Shown: in pieces, positions 36,727-46,819 of the stretch
Layout: each line of letters opens with the position of its first letter
Numbering within the stretch: position 1 is the first letter of the stretch
NCBI RefSeq assembly: GCF_022346885.1
Contig: NZ_JAKRNK010000002.1
Location: forward strand, 1,054,001-1,118,000
Source: Paenibacillus sp. ACRRX
GTDB taxonomy: Bacteria > Bacillota > Bacilli > Paenibacillales > Paenibacillaceae
Length of the DNA: 64,000 nucleotides
Direction of reading: 5' to 3'
Notes under the pieces: generated by a model
Database searches by the model: none
Seen by the model: only the letters and a program-made list of their open reading frames with translations
Told to the model about the DNA's origin: nothing
Made by a program: the position numbers and the translations under genes

Positions 36727-38253
36727 ATGGTATTTTTAATATCTATCCTTATTATTTTAGCTTTTGTTCTATGGGGATTGTTCGCTCCTCAGCACCTGTC
36801 GGAGACGACAGATATGGCACTCTCATTTGCTACGAACCGTTTTGGCTGGTTCTATCTGATCGCCGCTCTAATTATACTTGTGTACTCACTCTATCTTGCG
36901 TTCAGCAAATTCGGACACATTCGTCTTGGCGACGATGATGATGAGCCGGAGTATTCCAATATGTCATGGTTTGCGATGCTGTTCAGCGCAGGGATGGGCA
37001 TTGGACTTGTATTTTGGGGAGTTGCCGAGCCTATTAGCCACTTTATGACACCACCCTCTGGCGAGCCATTGACAGCGGATGCAGCACGAACCGCACTACG
37101 TTACTCTTTTTTTCATTGGGGGCTGCATCCATGGGGAATTTATACACTAGTTTCGTTAGGACTTGCCTACTTTACTTTTCGTAAAGGATTCAAAGGGCTT
37201 ATTAGTTGGACGTTCTATCCCTTGTTAGGGAAGCATGTAAACGGGCCAATTGGCAAAGCGATAGATATTCTGGCTATTATTGCTACGGCATTCGGGGTAG
37301 CAACCTCGCTGGGACTGGGCGCCATGCAAATCAATGGGGGCCTTCATCACGTCTTTGGCCTGCCCAGCAACATAACGATTCAGCTAGTTATAATTGCGGT
37401 TGTTACCGTTTTGTTTCTAGCCTCATCCATTTCTGGATTAGACAAAGGGATTCGTCTGCTCTCGAATACTAATCTGCTCATGGCGATCGGACTGCTTATT
37501 ATCACTTTTCTAATTGGTCCTACATGGTTTATTCTGGACACCTTTACCACAACGCTAGGCTCTTACCTGCAAAATATTATTCAAATGAGCCTCCGATTGA
37601 CGCCATTTTCCGAAAATTCATGGATCGCCAACTGGACACTATTCTATTGGGCATGGTGGATCGCATGGGCTCCTTTTGTCGGCTCCTTTATTGCCAGAGT
37701 GTCAAAGGGACGCACCATTAAAGAATTTGTGCTCGGAACGATGCTGCTGCCAAGTGGGTTTAGCTTTATCTGGTTTGCAACATTCGGCTCAACTGCTCTT
37801 CATTTGGAAATATTCCAAGGCAAGCCCATCGCTGCAGCTGTCAAGGCAGATCTAACCTCAGCCTTATTTGTAACCTTGGAGAGCTTGCCAGGTGGTACGT
37901 TACTGGCCGTGCTGGCGACAGCCTTAATTGTGACCTTCTTTATTACTTCGGCTGATTCTGCTACCTTTGTCCTTGGCATGATGTCCTCTGACGGTAACCC
38001 TGACCCAACAGCCGGCATTAAGCTCACTTGGGGCATATTCACCTCATTAATTGCTTCTGTGCTGCTTATGAGCGGCGGTTTAAACGCACTACAGACCGCG
38101 TCTATTATGACGGCTTTACCGTTTACCGTTGTGCTGCTGTGTATGATTGTTTCTATATCAAGAGCTCTTCATGACGAGGAGCGCGAGTACCGCAAAAAGG
38201 AGAAGCAGCGCCGCAAGAAATTGGATGAACTCCTTCTAGAAAATAACAGCTAG
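36727..38253 (+). CDS. BCCT family glycine betaine/carnitine/choline transporter
   Basis: A 508-residue secondary transporter for quaternary-ammonium osmolytes, with 12 transmembrane helices. The family signature WTLFYWAWWIAWAPFVGSFI and the glycine-rich GAMQINGGL segment in helix 5 are present. The C-terminal tail is highly charged (RKKEKQRRKKLDELL), as in osmosensing members such as BetP and OpuD. AAGGAG lies 7 bases before the ATG. It is probably monocistronic, with its own terminator. Exact substrate unknown. Confidence 0.93.
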   Translation: MVFLISILIILAFVLWGLFAPQHLSETTDMALSFATNRFGWFYLIAALIILVYSLYLAFSKFGHIRLGDDDDEPEYSNMSWFAMLFSAGMGIGLVFWGVAEPISHFMTPPSGEPLTADAARTALRYSFFHWGLHPWGIYTLVSLGLAYFTFRKGFKGLISWTFYPLLGKHVNGPIGKAIDILAIIATAFGVATSLGLGAMQINGGLHHVFGLPSNITIQLVIIAVVTVLFLASSISGLDKGIRLLSNTNLLMAIGLLIITFLIGPTWFILDTFTTTLGSYLQNIIQMSLRLTPFSENSWIANWTLFYWAWWIAWAPFVGSFIARVSKGRTIKEFVLGTMLLPSGFSFIWFATFGSTALHLEIFQGKPIAAAVKADLTSALFVTLESLPGGTLLAVLATALIVTFFITSADSATFVLGMMSSDGNPDPTAGIKLTWGIFTSLIASVLLMSGGLNALQTASIMTALPFTVVLLCMIVSISRALHDEEREYRKKEKQRRKKLDELLLENNS

Positions 38254-38267
38254 CATATATTCATTTT

Positions 38268-38309
38268 ACGGCCTCTTACGTGTAACTAGCGGATAGATGG
38301 CCGTTTTTT
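38268..38309 (+). terminator. Terminator of the BCCT transporter gene
   Basis: ACGGCC (38268-38273) pairs with GGCCGT (38299-38304), with further weak pairs inside, followed by TTTTTT. Confidence 0.7.
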
Positions 38310-38361
38310 GATGTCCTGAACACGATCTTTAACCACTTGTTAATAAAATATTAAAATATGA

Positions 38362-38390
38362 TTGACAATATTGTGAACTTAATTTATAAT
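38362..38390 (+). promoter_or_regulatory. Consensus sigma-A promoter upstream of the M4 protease
   Basis: TTGACA (38362-38367), 17-base spacer, TATAAT (38385-38390): a full consensus promoter. The predicted start near 38397 leaves a leader of about 285 bases before the protease ATG, in which I see only a short ORF-like stretch (38578-38604) and no clear hairpin. Confidence 0.75.
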
Positions 38391-38667
38391 TTTAATTAAC
38401 ACAAGTATTCTTATTGGAATTTAGTGAATTTAATTATTTACGTCATCTTTTTACCTTCATCACACAAATAACCACTTCGCTTTCTCCCACTTTCATTTCC
38501 ACCCACGATTGACAACTCAATCTTATACACCTGGTTATGACCTAAGATCCCGATTGCAATTTATTATTGAGGGGAGTGATGTCTATAGAAGTAAGACCGA
38601 GATAGTGAATTATCTGTGGCATCGCATCTAGGTACAGTCATCATTTTTACGTGTATAAAATTGATGA

Positions 38668-40242
<1,575 letters not shown>

Positions 40243-40317
40243 TCCCTGTTTTCTCCACATAATCGGTTAATTGGGCGACAGCCCCCTTCCTCATTGTCAA
40301 CCATTTAACTACCAGAT

Positions 40318-40355
40318 AAGGCCGCGTCATCTATCCGGTGCGCGGTCTTATTCTT
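40318..40355 (+). terminator. Terminator of the M4 protease gene
   Basis: AAGGCCGCG (40318-40326) pairs with CGCGGTCTT (40341-40349), one G-U pair on the plus-strand RNA, followed by ATTCTTT. Confidence 0.65.
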
Positions 40356-40490
40356 TGTGACAACAGTCTAATTTGAGACTATAACAGCTAACTCCATCCT
40401 TGTTTATTCACAAACACAAACAAAAATAGAAACTAGCTTGTCTTCTTTGGGATCGTATTTGTTCTGTGCGAATATAATAGCAACTAAATA

Positions 40491-40504
40491 AGTAAGCGCT
40501 TACT
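40491..40504. promoter_or_regulatory. Palindromic LacI-family/cre-like operator
   Basis: AGTAAGCGCTTACT, a perfect 14-bp palindrome with the central CG typical of LacI-family sites and close to the CcpA cre consensus. It lies 12 bases after a TATAAT (40473-40478), so in the early transcribed region, and about 30 bases before the ChbG start. Repression by roadblock or promoter occlusion is expected. No regulator gene is adjacent. Confidence 0.7.
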
Positions 40505-40535
40505 AAACGTAGATTGGCTGAAAAGGAGGCAAATG

Positions 40536-41441
40536 ATGTTAAGGATGAATGAACGGCTAGGCTTTGATCACAATCAACGCCTTCTAATCGTTAATGCCGA
40601 TGACTTCGGTATGTGTCGTTCCGTAAACGAAGCTATCAAGCAGTTACTTCAGGAAGAAGTCATCTCATCCGCGACGATTATGATGCCGTGTGCTTGGTCC
40701 GAGGATGCTGCCCGCTGGAGTGCTGCTAACCGCCAGTTCGACGTTGGAGTTCATTTGACTTTAACAAGTGAATGGGATGGATACAAATGGGGGCCCGTCT
40801 GCCAGAGAAGAGATACTTCTTCCTTGACGACAGAACACGGGTATTTCCCGGCGAGTTGCCTTGTTGTTGAGCAAAAAGCGGAGGTTGAACAGATTAGACA
40901 TGAGTTCATAGCTCAGATCGAAGCAGCCCTGCACCAAGGAATTGATGTGTCCCACCTGGATAATCATATGGGGAGTGTATATGGACTTGAAACGGGCAGA
41001 GATTTCTTACAGCTCGTATTCGATCTATGTTCTGCTTACGATCTGCCGTTCCGTCTGCCAAAAGCAGGTATGAATGTCCCCCCTGAATTAACAGCACTTG
41101 CGAAACAACGAGCTGAACAGGCGGGAGAACTAGGAATTATGATCCTCGATGATCTTCTTGGACTACGATATGCGCTTGAGACTGGGGAAACTTATGAGGT
41201 GGCCAAAGCATCTATGTGTGCTCTGCTGCGCGGGTTGCAGCCGGGGTTATCTGAGATTATTATACACCCTGCGTACGTCTCTGACGAGCTAAAATCGATT
41301 ACACCACATTGGCAAAAACGAGGCTTTGAATTTGATCTATTTCGTGATCCCGACATTCGTGAGCTGCTGCGAGAAGAGAACATTCAGCTTGTCAGATGGC
41401 TCGATGTCCGTCAAGTCCAACGCAATAGGCTAAAAGAGTAA
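40536..41441 (+). CDS. ChbG/YdjC family carbohydrate deacetylase
   Basis: A 301-residue deacetylase of the ChbG/HpnK (YdjC) family, which removes acetyl groups from N-acetylated oligosaccharides such as chitobiose. The metal-binding motif VNADDFGMC opens the domain. Further histidines are at VHLTLT and SHLDNHMG, and IIIHPAY lies near the end. AAAGGAGG is followed by two ATGs (40533, 40536); the second has the better spacing. It is 19 bases upstream of an MFS sugar transporter and behind a palindromic operator, suggesting a small catabolic operon for an acetylated sugar. Confidence 0.9.
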   Translation: MLRMNERLGFDHNQRLLIVNADDFGMCRSVNEAIKQLLQEEVISSATIMMPCAWSEDAARWSAANRQFDVGVHLTLTSEWDGYKWGPVCQRRDTSSLTTEHGYFPASCLVVEQKAEVEQIRHEFIAQIEAALHQGIDVSHLDNHMGSVYGLETGRDFLQLVFDLCSAYDLPFRLPKAGMNVPPELTALAKQRAEQAGELGIMILDDLLGLRYALETGETYEVAKASMCALLRGLQPGLSEIIIHPAYVSDELKSITPHWQKRGFEFDLFRDPDIRELLREENIQLVRWLDVRQVQRNRLKE

Positions 41442-41460
41442 TGATAAGGGATGGTGTTGG

Positions 41461-42756
41461 ATGGCTAAATCACCGCTGCATACAACATTAGCACATAAAG
41501 CGGCCTTCACTTCAGGCAATTTTGCCGCCAATCTTATGGCCCAGATGTTCTCCGCCTACATCGTTTACTATTACGTTGATATATTAGGAGTTCGGCCAGT
41601 ACATGTTGGAATTGTGATGGTTATACACGGGCTGATCGGCGCATTGTTGAATCCACTGTTCGGATATACGAGCGACCGTGTTCGTACCCGCTGGGGAAGA
41701 CGTGTTCCTTATATCACTTTTGGCCTGCTGCCACTAGCTGCTGTATTTACACTGCTCTGGGTTCCGTTGACATCCGGACCTGGACTAATCTGGTATTTTT
41801 TAGTGGTCGTCCTTATCTACGATGTGCTGTATGTTCTTGTTATTCTAAACTACTCTGCCCTCTTTCCTGAGATGTTTGTCTCTATAAAAGAAAGGGCCTC
41901 TGCATCCTCCTGGAAGCAGATGTTCGGCATACTTGGCATGATTGCTGGCGTTGCCGTTCCTCCCCTTGTATATGTTACGTACGGTTGGAAGATGATGGGG
42001 TTATTATTCGGGTTGATCTCTATCGTATCCTTATCCGCAATTGTATGGGGCGCGCGTGAAAATAAACATGCAGCTGCACCTGCAATTGGCTTCTGGACCG
42101 CAATCCGTTATACCTTGAGTAATCGTGCATTTTTAATCTACGTTTTAGGCGGATTTTTAGTTCAGCTTACTTTTGCTCTGCTGCCTGCGGCAATACCCTT
42201 TTTTACAAAGTATGTGCTCCTTGAATCTGAACTTGCTAATACCATTATGCTTGGAACCGTGTTTATTACGGCCATACCATTTGTATACTTTTGGGGGCGC
42301 CTGACGAATCGTTATGGCCCGCGTGCAGTTATGTTAGCGACTATTATGTGTTATGCAGTATCCTTAAGCCCTCTGCTCTGGGTCACTGCTTCTTTAGCGG
42401 CTTATATCACTTCAGCAGGGATCGGAATTGGATTAGCCGGCATTATCGTGCTGTTAGAAGTGCTGTTGGCGGAAGTTATTGACGACGATGAACGTCGCAC
42501 TGGAGCACGTCGAGAAGGGATGTATTTTGGCATGAACGGTTTTATTATACGATTTGGCGTATCGCTGCAAGCCGTTATTATGAGCGTTGTTCTGGAATAC
42601 AGCGGCTATCATGCACAAGCCACAACTCAACCGGATACAGCGATTGTAGGAATACGTCTGATGCTGGCTGGCATTCCAATTGCAGCACTGCTGCTGTCAT
42701 TGATATGTTTCTACCTGTATCCCATACGCGCAGGACACACTGATAGTACTCGATAA
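41461..42756 (+). CDS. MFS transporter, GPH sugar:cation symporter type
   Basis: A 431-residue transporter with 12 transmembrane helices of the glycoside-pentoside-hexuronide (MelB-like) class. Typical are GYTSDRVRTRWGRRVPYI after helix 2, the asparagine-rich first helix (SGNFAANLM), and EVIDDDERRTGARREGMYFG in the middle loop of the second half. The adjacent ChbG deacetylase suggests that it imports an N-acetylated glycoside. Substrate is inferred only from this neighbour. Confidence 0.88.
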   Translation: MAKSPLHTTLAHKAAFTSGNFAANLMAQMFSAYIVYYYVDILGVRPVHVGIVMVIHGLIGALLNPLFGYTSDRVRTRWGRRVPYITFGLLPLAAVFTLLWVPLTSGPGLIWYFLVVVLIYDVLYVLVILNYSALFPEMFVSIKERASASSWKQMFGILGMIAGVAVPPLVYVTYGWKMMGLLFGLISIVSLSAIVWGARENKHAAAPAIGFWTAIRYTLSNRAFLIYVLGGFLVQLTFALLPAAIPFFTKYVLLESELANTIMLGTVFITAIPFVYFWGRLTNRYGPRAVMLATIMCYAVSLSPLLWVTASLAAYITSAGIGIGLAGIIVLLEVLLAEVIDDDERRTGARREGMYFGMNGFIIRFGVSLQAVIMSVVLEYSGYHAQATTQPDTAIVGIRLMLAGIPIAALLLSLICFYLYPIRAGHTDSTR

Positions 42757-42811
42757 GAAATTGGTGCTGACACTGCATATTTATCTTCATTTTTTAATTT
42801 CAAGTTCAAAA

Positions 42812-42857
42812 CAAAAAGCCTCCCCCTACAGGTTGTAGACCTGAGGTAGAGAGGCTT
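42812..42857 (-). terminator. Terminator of the dnaK operon
   Basis: AAGCCTC (42816-42822) pairs with GAGGCTT (42851-42857), with an inner CTAC/GTAG and CAGGT/ACCTG, followed on the minus strand by TTTTTGTTTT. It lies 20 bases after the dnaJ stop. Confidence 0.85.
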
Positions 42858-42876
42858 CTCTAATATAGAGATGACA

Positions 42877-43998
42877 TTAGTCTCCGCGGAATGCCCGTTT
42901 CATACGATCAAAAAAAGTTCCCTCGTGAGTGCCGCTCGGCGCTTCACCACTCACATTTGCGAACTCACGGAGCGCTTCCTTCTGCTCGTCGTTAAGCTTC
43001 GTCGGCGTAACGATAACAACTTTTACATGCTGATCGCCATTACCATTGCCGCGCAAATGTGGAACACCCTTGCCGCGTAAGCGGAATTGTGTGCCTGTCT
43101 GTGTGCCGGCAGGAATCTTTAGCTTCACTTTATCGTGTAGTGTCGGGATCTCAATCTCATCTCCAAGTGCTGCTTGTGCAAACGTAAGCGGCACTTCACA
43201 GTAGATGTCGTCTTCTTCCCGTTGGAAAAATTCGTGCTGCTTCACACGAATGATGATGTACAAGTCACCGCCTGGACCGCCGCGCTGACCGCTTTCACCC
43301 TCGCCTGACATACGAAGCTGAGCGCCATCGAATGCCCCTGCAGGAATGCGTACATGTATCTTGCGCTGCTTCTTCATTGAACCCGCGCCGTGACAAGTTC
43401 CACATTTCTCACGGATAATCTTGCCGCGTCCTTGACAGCTTGAACAAGCCCGGCGGTTCACCATACGTCCAAATGGCGTATTTTGCACCACTTCTTCTTG
43501 TCCGCTGCCATGACATTTCGAGCATGCATCTGGCTTCGTGCCTGGCTTGGCTCCTGTACCGAAGCACGTATCACATTGCTCTGTACGCGGGATTGTAATA
43601 TCCGTCTCCTTGCCAAAAGCCGCTTCCTTAAACTCTATTGTCATTGTATACTGCAGGTCGCTGCCACGCTGCGGTGCATTCGGGTCACGCCGATTGCCTC
43701 CGCCTCCGCCAAAGAACATATCAAATATATCGCCAAAGCCGCCGAAGTCGCCCGAGAAGCCTCCTCCGCCCTGATTCGGGTCCACGTGTCCATACTGATC
43801 ATACATGGCACGTTTCTGGCCATCGCCTAATACGTCATAAGCTTCCTTTACTTCTTTGAACTTATCCTCCGCGTCCGCGGCTTTGTTGACATCTGGGTGA
43901 TATTGACGGGCAAGCTTCCGATACGCCTTCTTAATATCTTCTTCTCCTGCACCCTTGCTAACGCCAAGCACCTCATAATAATCACGCTTATCTGCCAT
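42877..43998 (-). CDS. dnaJ: Chaperone protein DnaJ (Hsp40)
   Basis: A 373-residue class I J-protein stimulating DnaK. The J domain has YHPDVNK, a Gly/Phe-rich linker includes [14 protein letters not shown], and four zinc-finger repeats read [24 protein letters not shown] and CGTCHGAG. Two C-terminal substrate-binding domains follow. ATG 43998 after GGGGGTGG is the family start; 13 further in-frame codons upstream are not used. It is the last gene of the hrcA operon, with a hairpin between it and dnaK. Confidence 0.97.
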   Translation of the reverse strand: MADKRDYYEVLGVSKGAGEEDIKKAYRKLARQYHPDVNKAADAEDKFKEVKEAYDVLGDGQKRAMYDQYGHVDPNQGGGGFSGDFGGFGDIFDMFFGGGGGNRRDPNAPQRGSDLQYTMTIEFKEAAFGKETDITIPRTEQCDTCFGTGAKPGTKPDACSKCHGSGQEEVVQNTPFGRMVNRRACSSCQGRGKIIREKCGTCHGAGSMKKQRKIHVRIPAGAFDGAQLRMSGEGESGQRGGPGGDLYIIIRVKQHEFFQREEDDIYCEVPLTFAQAALGDEIEIPTLHDKVKLKIPAGTQTGTQFRLRGKGVPHLRGNGNGDQHVKVVIVTPTKLNDEQKEALREFANVSGEAPSGTHEGTFFDRMKRAFRGD

Positions 43999-44079
43999 TA
44001 TACCACCCCCACTTGCAATACTAGCCCTATTTACCATGTTATAAGCTTATACTGATGATAACAGCCTAACAAAAGGAAA

Positions 44080-44109
44080 GTCAAAGCCGAGACCTATCCC
44101 GGCTTTGAC
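44080..44109 (-). terminator. Intercistronic hairpin between dnaK and dnaJ
   Basis: Perfect 10-bp stem GTCAAAGCCG (44080-44089) with CGGCTTTGAC (44100-44109), 10-base loop, followed on the minus strand by TTTCCTTTTG. It may partly terminate or protect the dnaK message and so lower dnaJ relative to dnaK. Confidence 0.65.
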
Positions 44110-44124
44110 TCTGTATGGAGACGC

Positions 44125-45951
44125 TTATTTCTTGTCTTCGTCTACGACTTCATAGTCCGCGTCAACAACATTATCCTGCTTCGCCGCTCCGCCTTCTGGC
44201 GCACCTTGCTCTGCTTGCGCCGCTTGCTCGTACAACTTCACAGACAATTGTTGCACAATTTCCATCAACTCGTCTGTAGCTGCTTTGATTGTATCGGCAT
44301 CGTTGCCTTCAAGTGCTTGCTTCACTTTATCTTTAGCTGCGTTAGCTTTGTCGATATCCGCTTGATCCGCTTTATCGCCCAAATCTTTCAGCGTCTTCTC
44401 TGTAGTATATACTAATTGGTCAGCGCTGTTGCGGATCTCAACCATTTCTTTACGTTTGTTGTCTTCTTCCGCATGCAGTTCTGCTTCTTTCATCATACGT
44501 TCAACTTCTTCATCGGACAACCCGCTCGAAGATGTGATTGTGATGTTTTGGCTCTTGCCTGTACCTTTATCAAGTGCAGACACTTTAACGATACCATTGG
44601 CATCAATGTCAAAGGAAACTTCGATCTGAGGCACACCACGTGGAGCCGGTGGAATGTCCGTCAGCATAAAGCGTCCCAATGTCTTGTTGTCGCCTGCCAT
44701 AGAGCGTTCACCTTGCAATACATGAATCTCTACGCTAGTTTGGCTGTCAGCATAAGTGGAGTACACTTGTGATTTGTTAGTAGGGATCGTTGTATTACGC
44801 TCGATCATCTTCGTGAACACACCACCAGCCGTCTCGATACCAAGGGACAATGGCGTAACGTCGAGAAGAACGACGTCTTTTACATCACCTGTCAATACAC
44901 CTGCTTGAACAGCAGCTCCAAGTGCTACTACTTCGTCAGGGTTAACGCCTTTGTAAGGTTCTTTACCTGTCAATTTCTTGATTGCTTCTTGAACTGCAGG
45001 AATACGAGTCGAACCACCTACAAGTACGATCTTCTCGATATCAGCAGGAGTCAAGCCTGCGTCTTGCATCGCTTGACGAGTTGGTCCAAGCGTACGCTCT
45101 ACCAAATCGTGAGACAGTTCTTCGAACTTCGCACGAGTCAAGTTCACTTCCAAATGCTGAGGCACGCCGTCTACTACGGTGATAAACGGAAGGCTAATCG
45201 TAGTTGTCAGCACGCCGGACAATTCTTTTTTCGCTTTTTCAGCTGCATCTTTCAAACGTTGTACAGCAGCTTTGTCTTTACTCAAGTCAATGCCATTATC
45301 TTTCTTAAATTCAGCTACTAGGTAATCAATAACGACTTGGTCAAAGTCATCTCCGCCAAGGTTGTTGTCGCCGCTTGTTGCTTTAACTTCAAAGAAACCA
45401 TCGCCAAGTTCGAGAATAGAAACGTCAAATGTACCGCCGCCCAGGTCATAGACAAGGATCGTATGGTCACCCGTCTTGTCAGCACCATATGCCAATGCTG
45501 CCGCTGTTGGCTCATTGACAATACGAAGTACATCGAGACCAGCAATCTTACCTGCATCTTTAGTTGCTTGACGTTGGGAGTCATTAAAGTAAGCTGGAAC
45601 CGTAATAACGGCTTGTGTTACCGTTTGGCCCAAGTAAGCTTCCGCATCGGATTTCAGCTTTTGCAGCACCATTGCGGATATTTCTTGAGGCGTAAAGTTC
45701 TTGTCGTCAATAGCTGTGGAATGATTTGTTCCCATATGACGTTTGATTGAGCTAATCGTGCGATCAGGGTTTGTGATCGCTTGGCGTTTTGCGGTTTCAC
45801 CGACAACACGTTCGCCATCTTTCTTAAAACCTACAACAGAAGGTGTAGTACGCGCGCCTTCTGGGTTAGGAATAACAACTGCTTCTCCGCCCTCCATTAC
45901 CGCTACGCAGGAATTCGTTGTACCTAAGTCAATACCAATTACTTTACTCAT
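44125..45951 (-). CDS. dnaK: Chaperone protein DnaK (Hsp70)
   Basis: A 608-residue Hsp70 chaperone. The N-terminal ATPase domain has [13 protein letters not shown] and the phosphate motif [13 protein letters not shown]. The linker [14 protein letters not shown] leads to the substrate-binding domain and helical lid, ending in an acidic tail [14 protein letters not shown]. The length is typical of Gram-positives, which lack an internal segment of the Gram-negative protein. GGGAGG precedes the ATG. It lies between grpE and dnaJ. Confidence 0.98.
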   Translation of the reverse strand: MSKVIGIDLGTTNSCVAVMEGGEAVVIPNPEGARTTPSVVGFKKDGERVVGETAKRQAITNPDRTISSIKRHMGTNHSTAIDDKNFTPQEISAMVLQKLKSDAEAYLGQTVTQAVITVPAYFNDSQRQATKDAGKIAGLDVLRIVNEPTAAALAYGADKTGDHTILVYDLGGGTFDVSILELGDGFFEVKATSGDNNLGGDDFDQVVIDYLVAEFKKDNGIDLSKDKAAVQRLKDAAEKAKKELSGVLTTTISLPFITVVDGVPQHLEVNLTRAKFEELSHDLVERTLGPTRQAMQDAGLTPADIEKIVLVGGSTRIPAVQEAIKKLTGKEPYKGVNPDEVVALGAAVQAGVLTGDVKDVVLLDVTPLSLGIETAGGVFTKMIERNTTIPTNKSQVYSTYADSQTSVEIHVLQGERSMAGDNKTLGRFMLTDIPPAPRGVPQIEVSFDIDANGIVKVSALDKGTGKSQNITITSSSGLSDEEVERMMKEAELHAEEDNKRKEMVEIRNSADQLVYTTEKTLKDLGDKADQADIDKANAAKDKVKQALEGNDADTIKAATDELMEIVQQLSVKLYEQAAQAEQGAPEGGAAKQDNVVDADYEVVDEDKK

Positions 45952-46066
45952 TTGAAAATAACCTCCCTTTAAAATGGTTCATGTCCTTCATGTGGACTTC
46001 AGTTGTCTCTATCGTAATCAACAGCTCACGCTTGACGACACGGACGTTGTTATTAAACGTCTGCCA

Positions 46067-46627
46067 TTAGCCGCTAACTTTGACCATTGCTGGACGAAGT
46101 ACACGATCTTTAAGCATGTAGCCTTTTTGTACTTCTTCAACGACGATGCCTTCTTCATACTCATCCGATTCCACTTGCATGATTGCTTGATGGAATTCAG
46201 GATTAAACGCTTCGCCAACTGTATTCATTGCAGTAAGACCTTCCTGCTCCAATACTTGCTGCAGCTGGCGGAATATCATATCGACGCCCTTCGTGAACGA
46301 TTCTGTATCGCCACTGTTTGGGTTGGTTGCGATTGCGCGTTCAAAGTTATCCAATATTGGTACCAGTTCGGTTACAAGCTTCAAGGAAGCATATTTCGCC
46401 AGATCTTCCTTCTCCTTTAAAGTACGGCGGCGGAAGTTGTCGAAATCTGCTTGCGCGCGAAGGTAACGTTGGTGATTCTCCTCTGCTTGCGCCTTAGCTT
46501 GCTCCAGCTCGTTGTCTTGAGCAGCTTCTGCTTGCTCTTCCAACTGCTCATCAACCGTTTCTTCAATCTCCTCTACTTGAGGGGATTGCTCAATATCGGC
46601 ATTCATTTGATCTTGTTCTGGTTTCAA
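46067..46627 (-). CDS. grpE: Nucleotide exchange factor GrpE
   Basis: A 186-residue exchange factor releasing ADP from DnaK. The N-terminus is long and acidic (QVEEIEETVDEQLEEQ). A coiled-coil dimerisation helix (NHQRYLRAQADFDNFRRRT) and the C-terminal beta domain with DRVLRPAMVKVS follow. Start is TTG 46627, because GGAGG lies 8 bases upstream; ATG 46606 is the alternative. The upstream neighbour is a chaperonin rather than hrcA directly. The gap of about 190 bases shows no clear promoter. Confidence 0.94.
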   Translation of the reverse strand: MKPEQDQMNADIEQSPQVEEIEETVDEQLEEQAEAAQDNELEQAKAQAEENHQRYLRAQADFDNFRRRTLKEKEDLAKYASLKLVTELVPILDNFERAIATNPNSGDTESFTKGVDMIFRQLQQVLEQEGLTAMNTVGEAFNPEFHQAIMQVESDEYEEGIVVEEVQKGYMLKDRVLRPAMVKVSG

Positions 46628-46819
46628 CCCTTTCACCTCCCCTATGTAGTTCACTAATATAACTGTATATGTTGCGGAGTATGATGTCGAATACACATCT
46701 TTATCCGATAAATACCTACAATGAAGCATCAAGGATAGCTGTTCAACTCCAGCCCCTAGTCCTATCTATCCCTACTGCATGACATCCGACAGCATCTGCG
46801 CAAACTACCGCTTGGATGA

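Noticed and set aside
38578-38604. Eight-codon leader peptide with a GAGGGGAG site before the protease
   Set aside because: Spacing to its ATG is only two bases and nothing links it to an attenuator hairpin.
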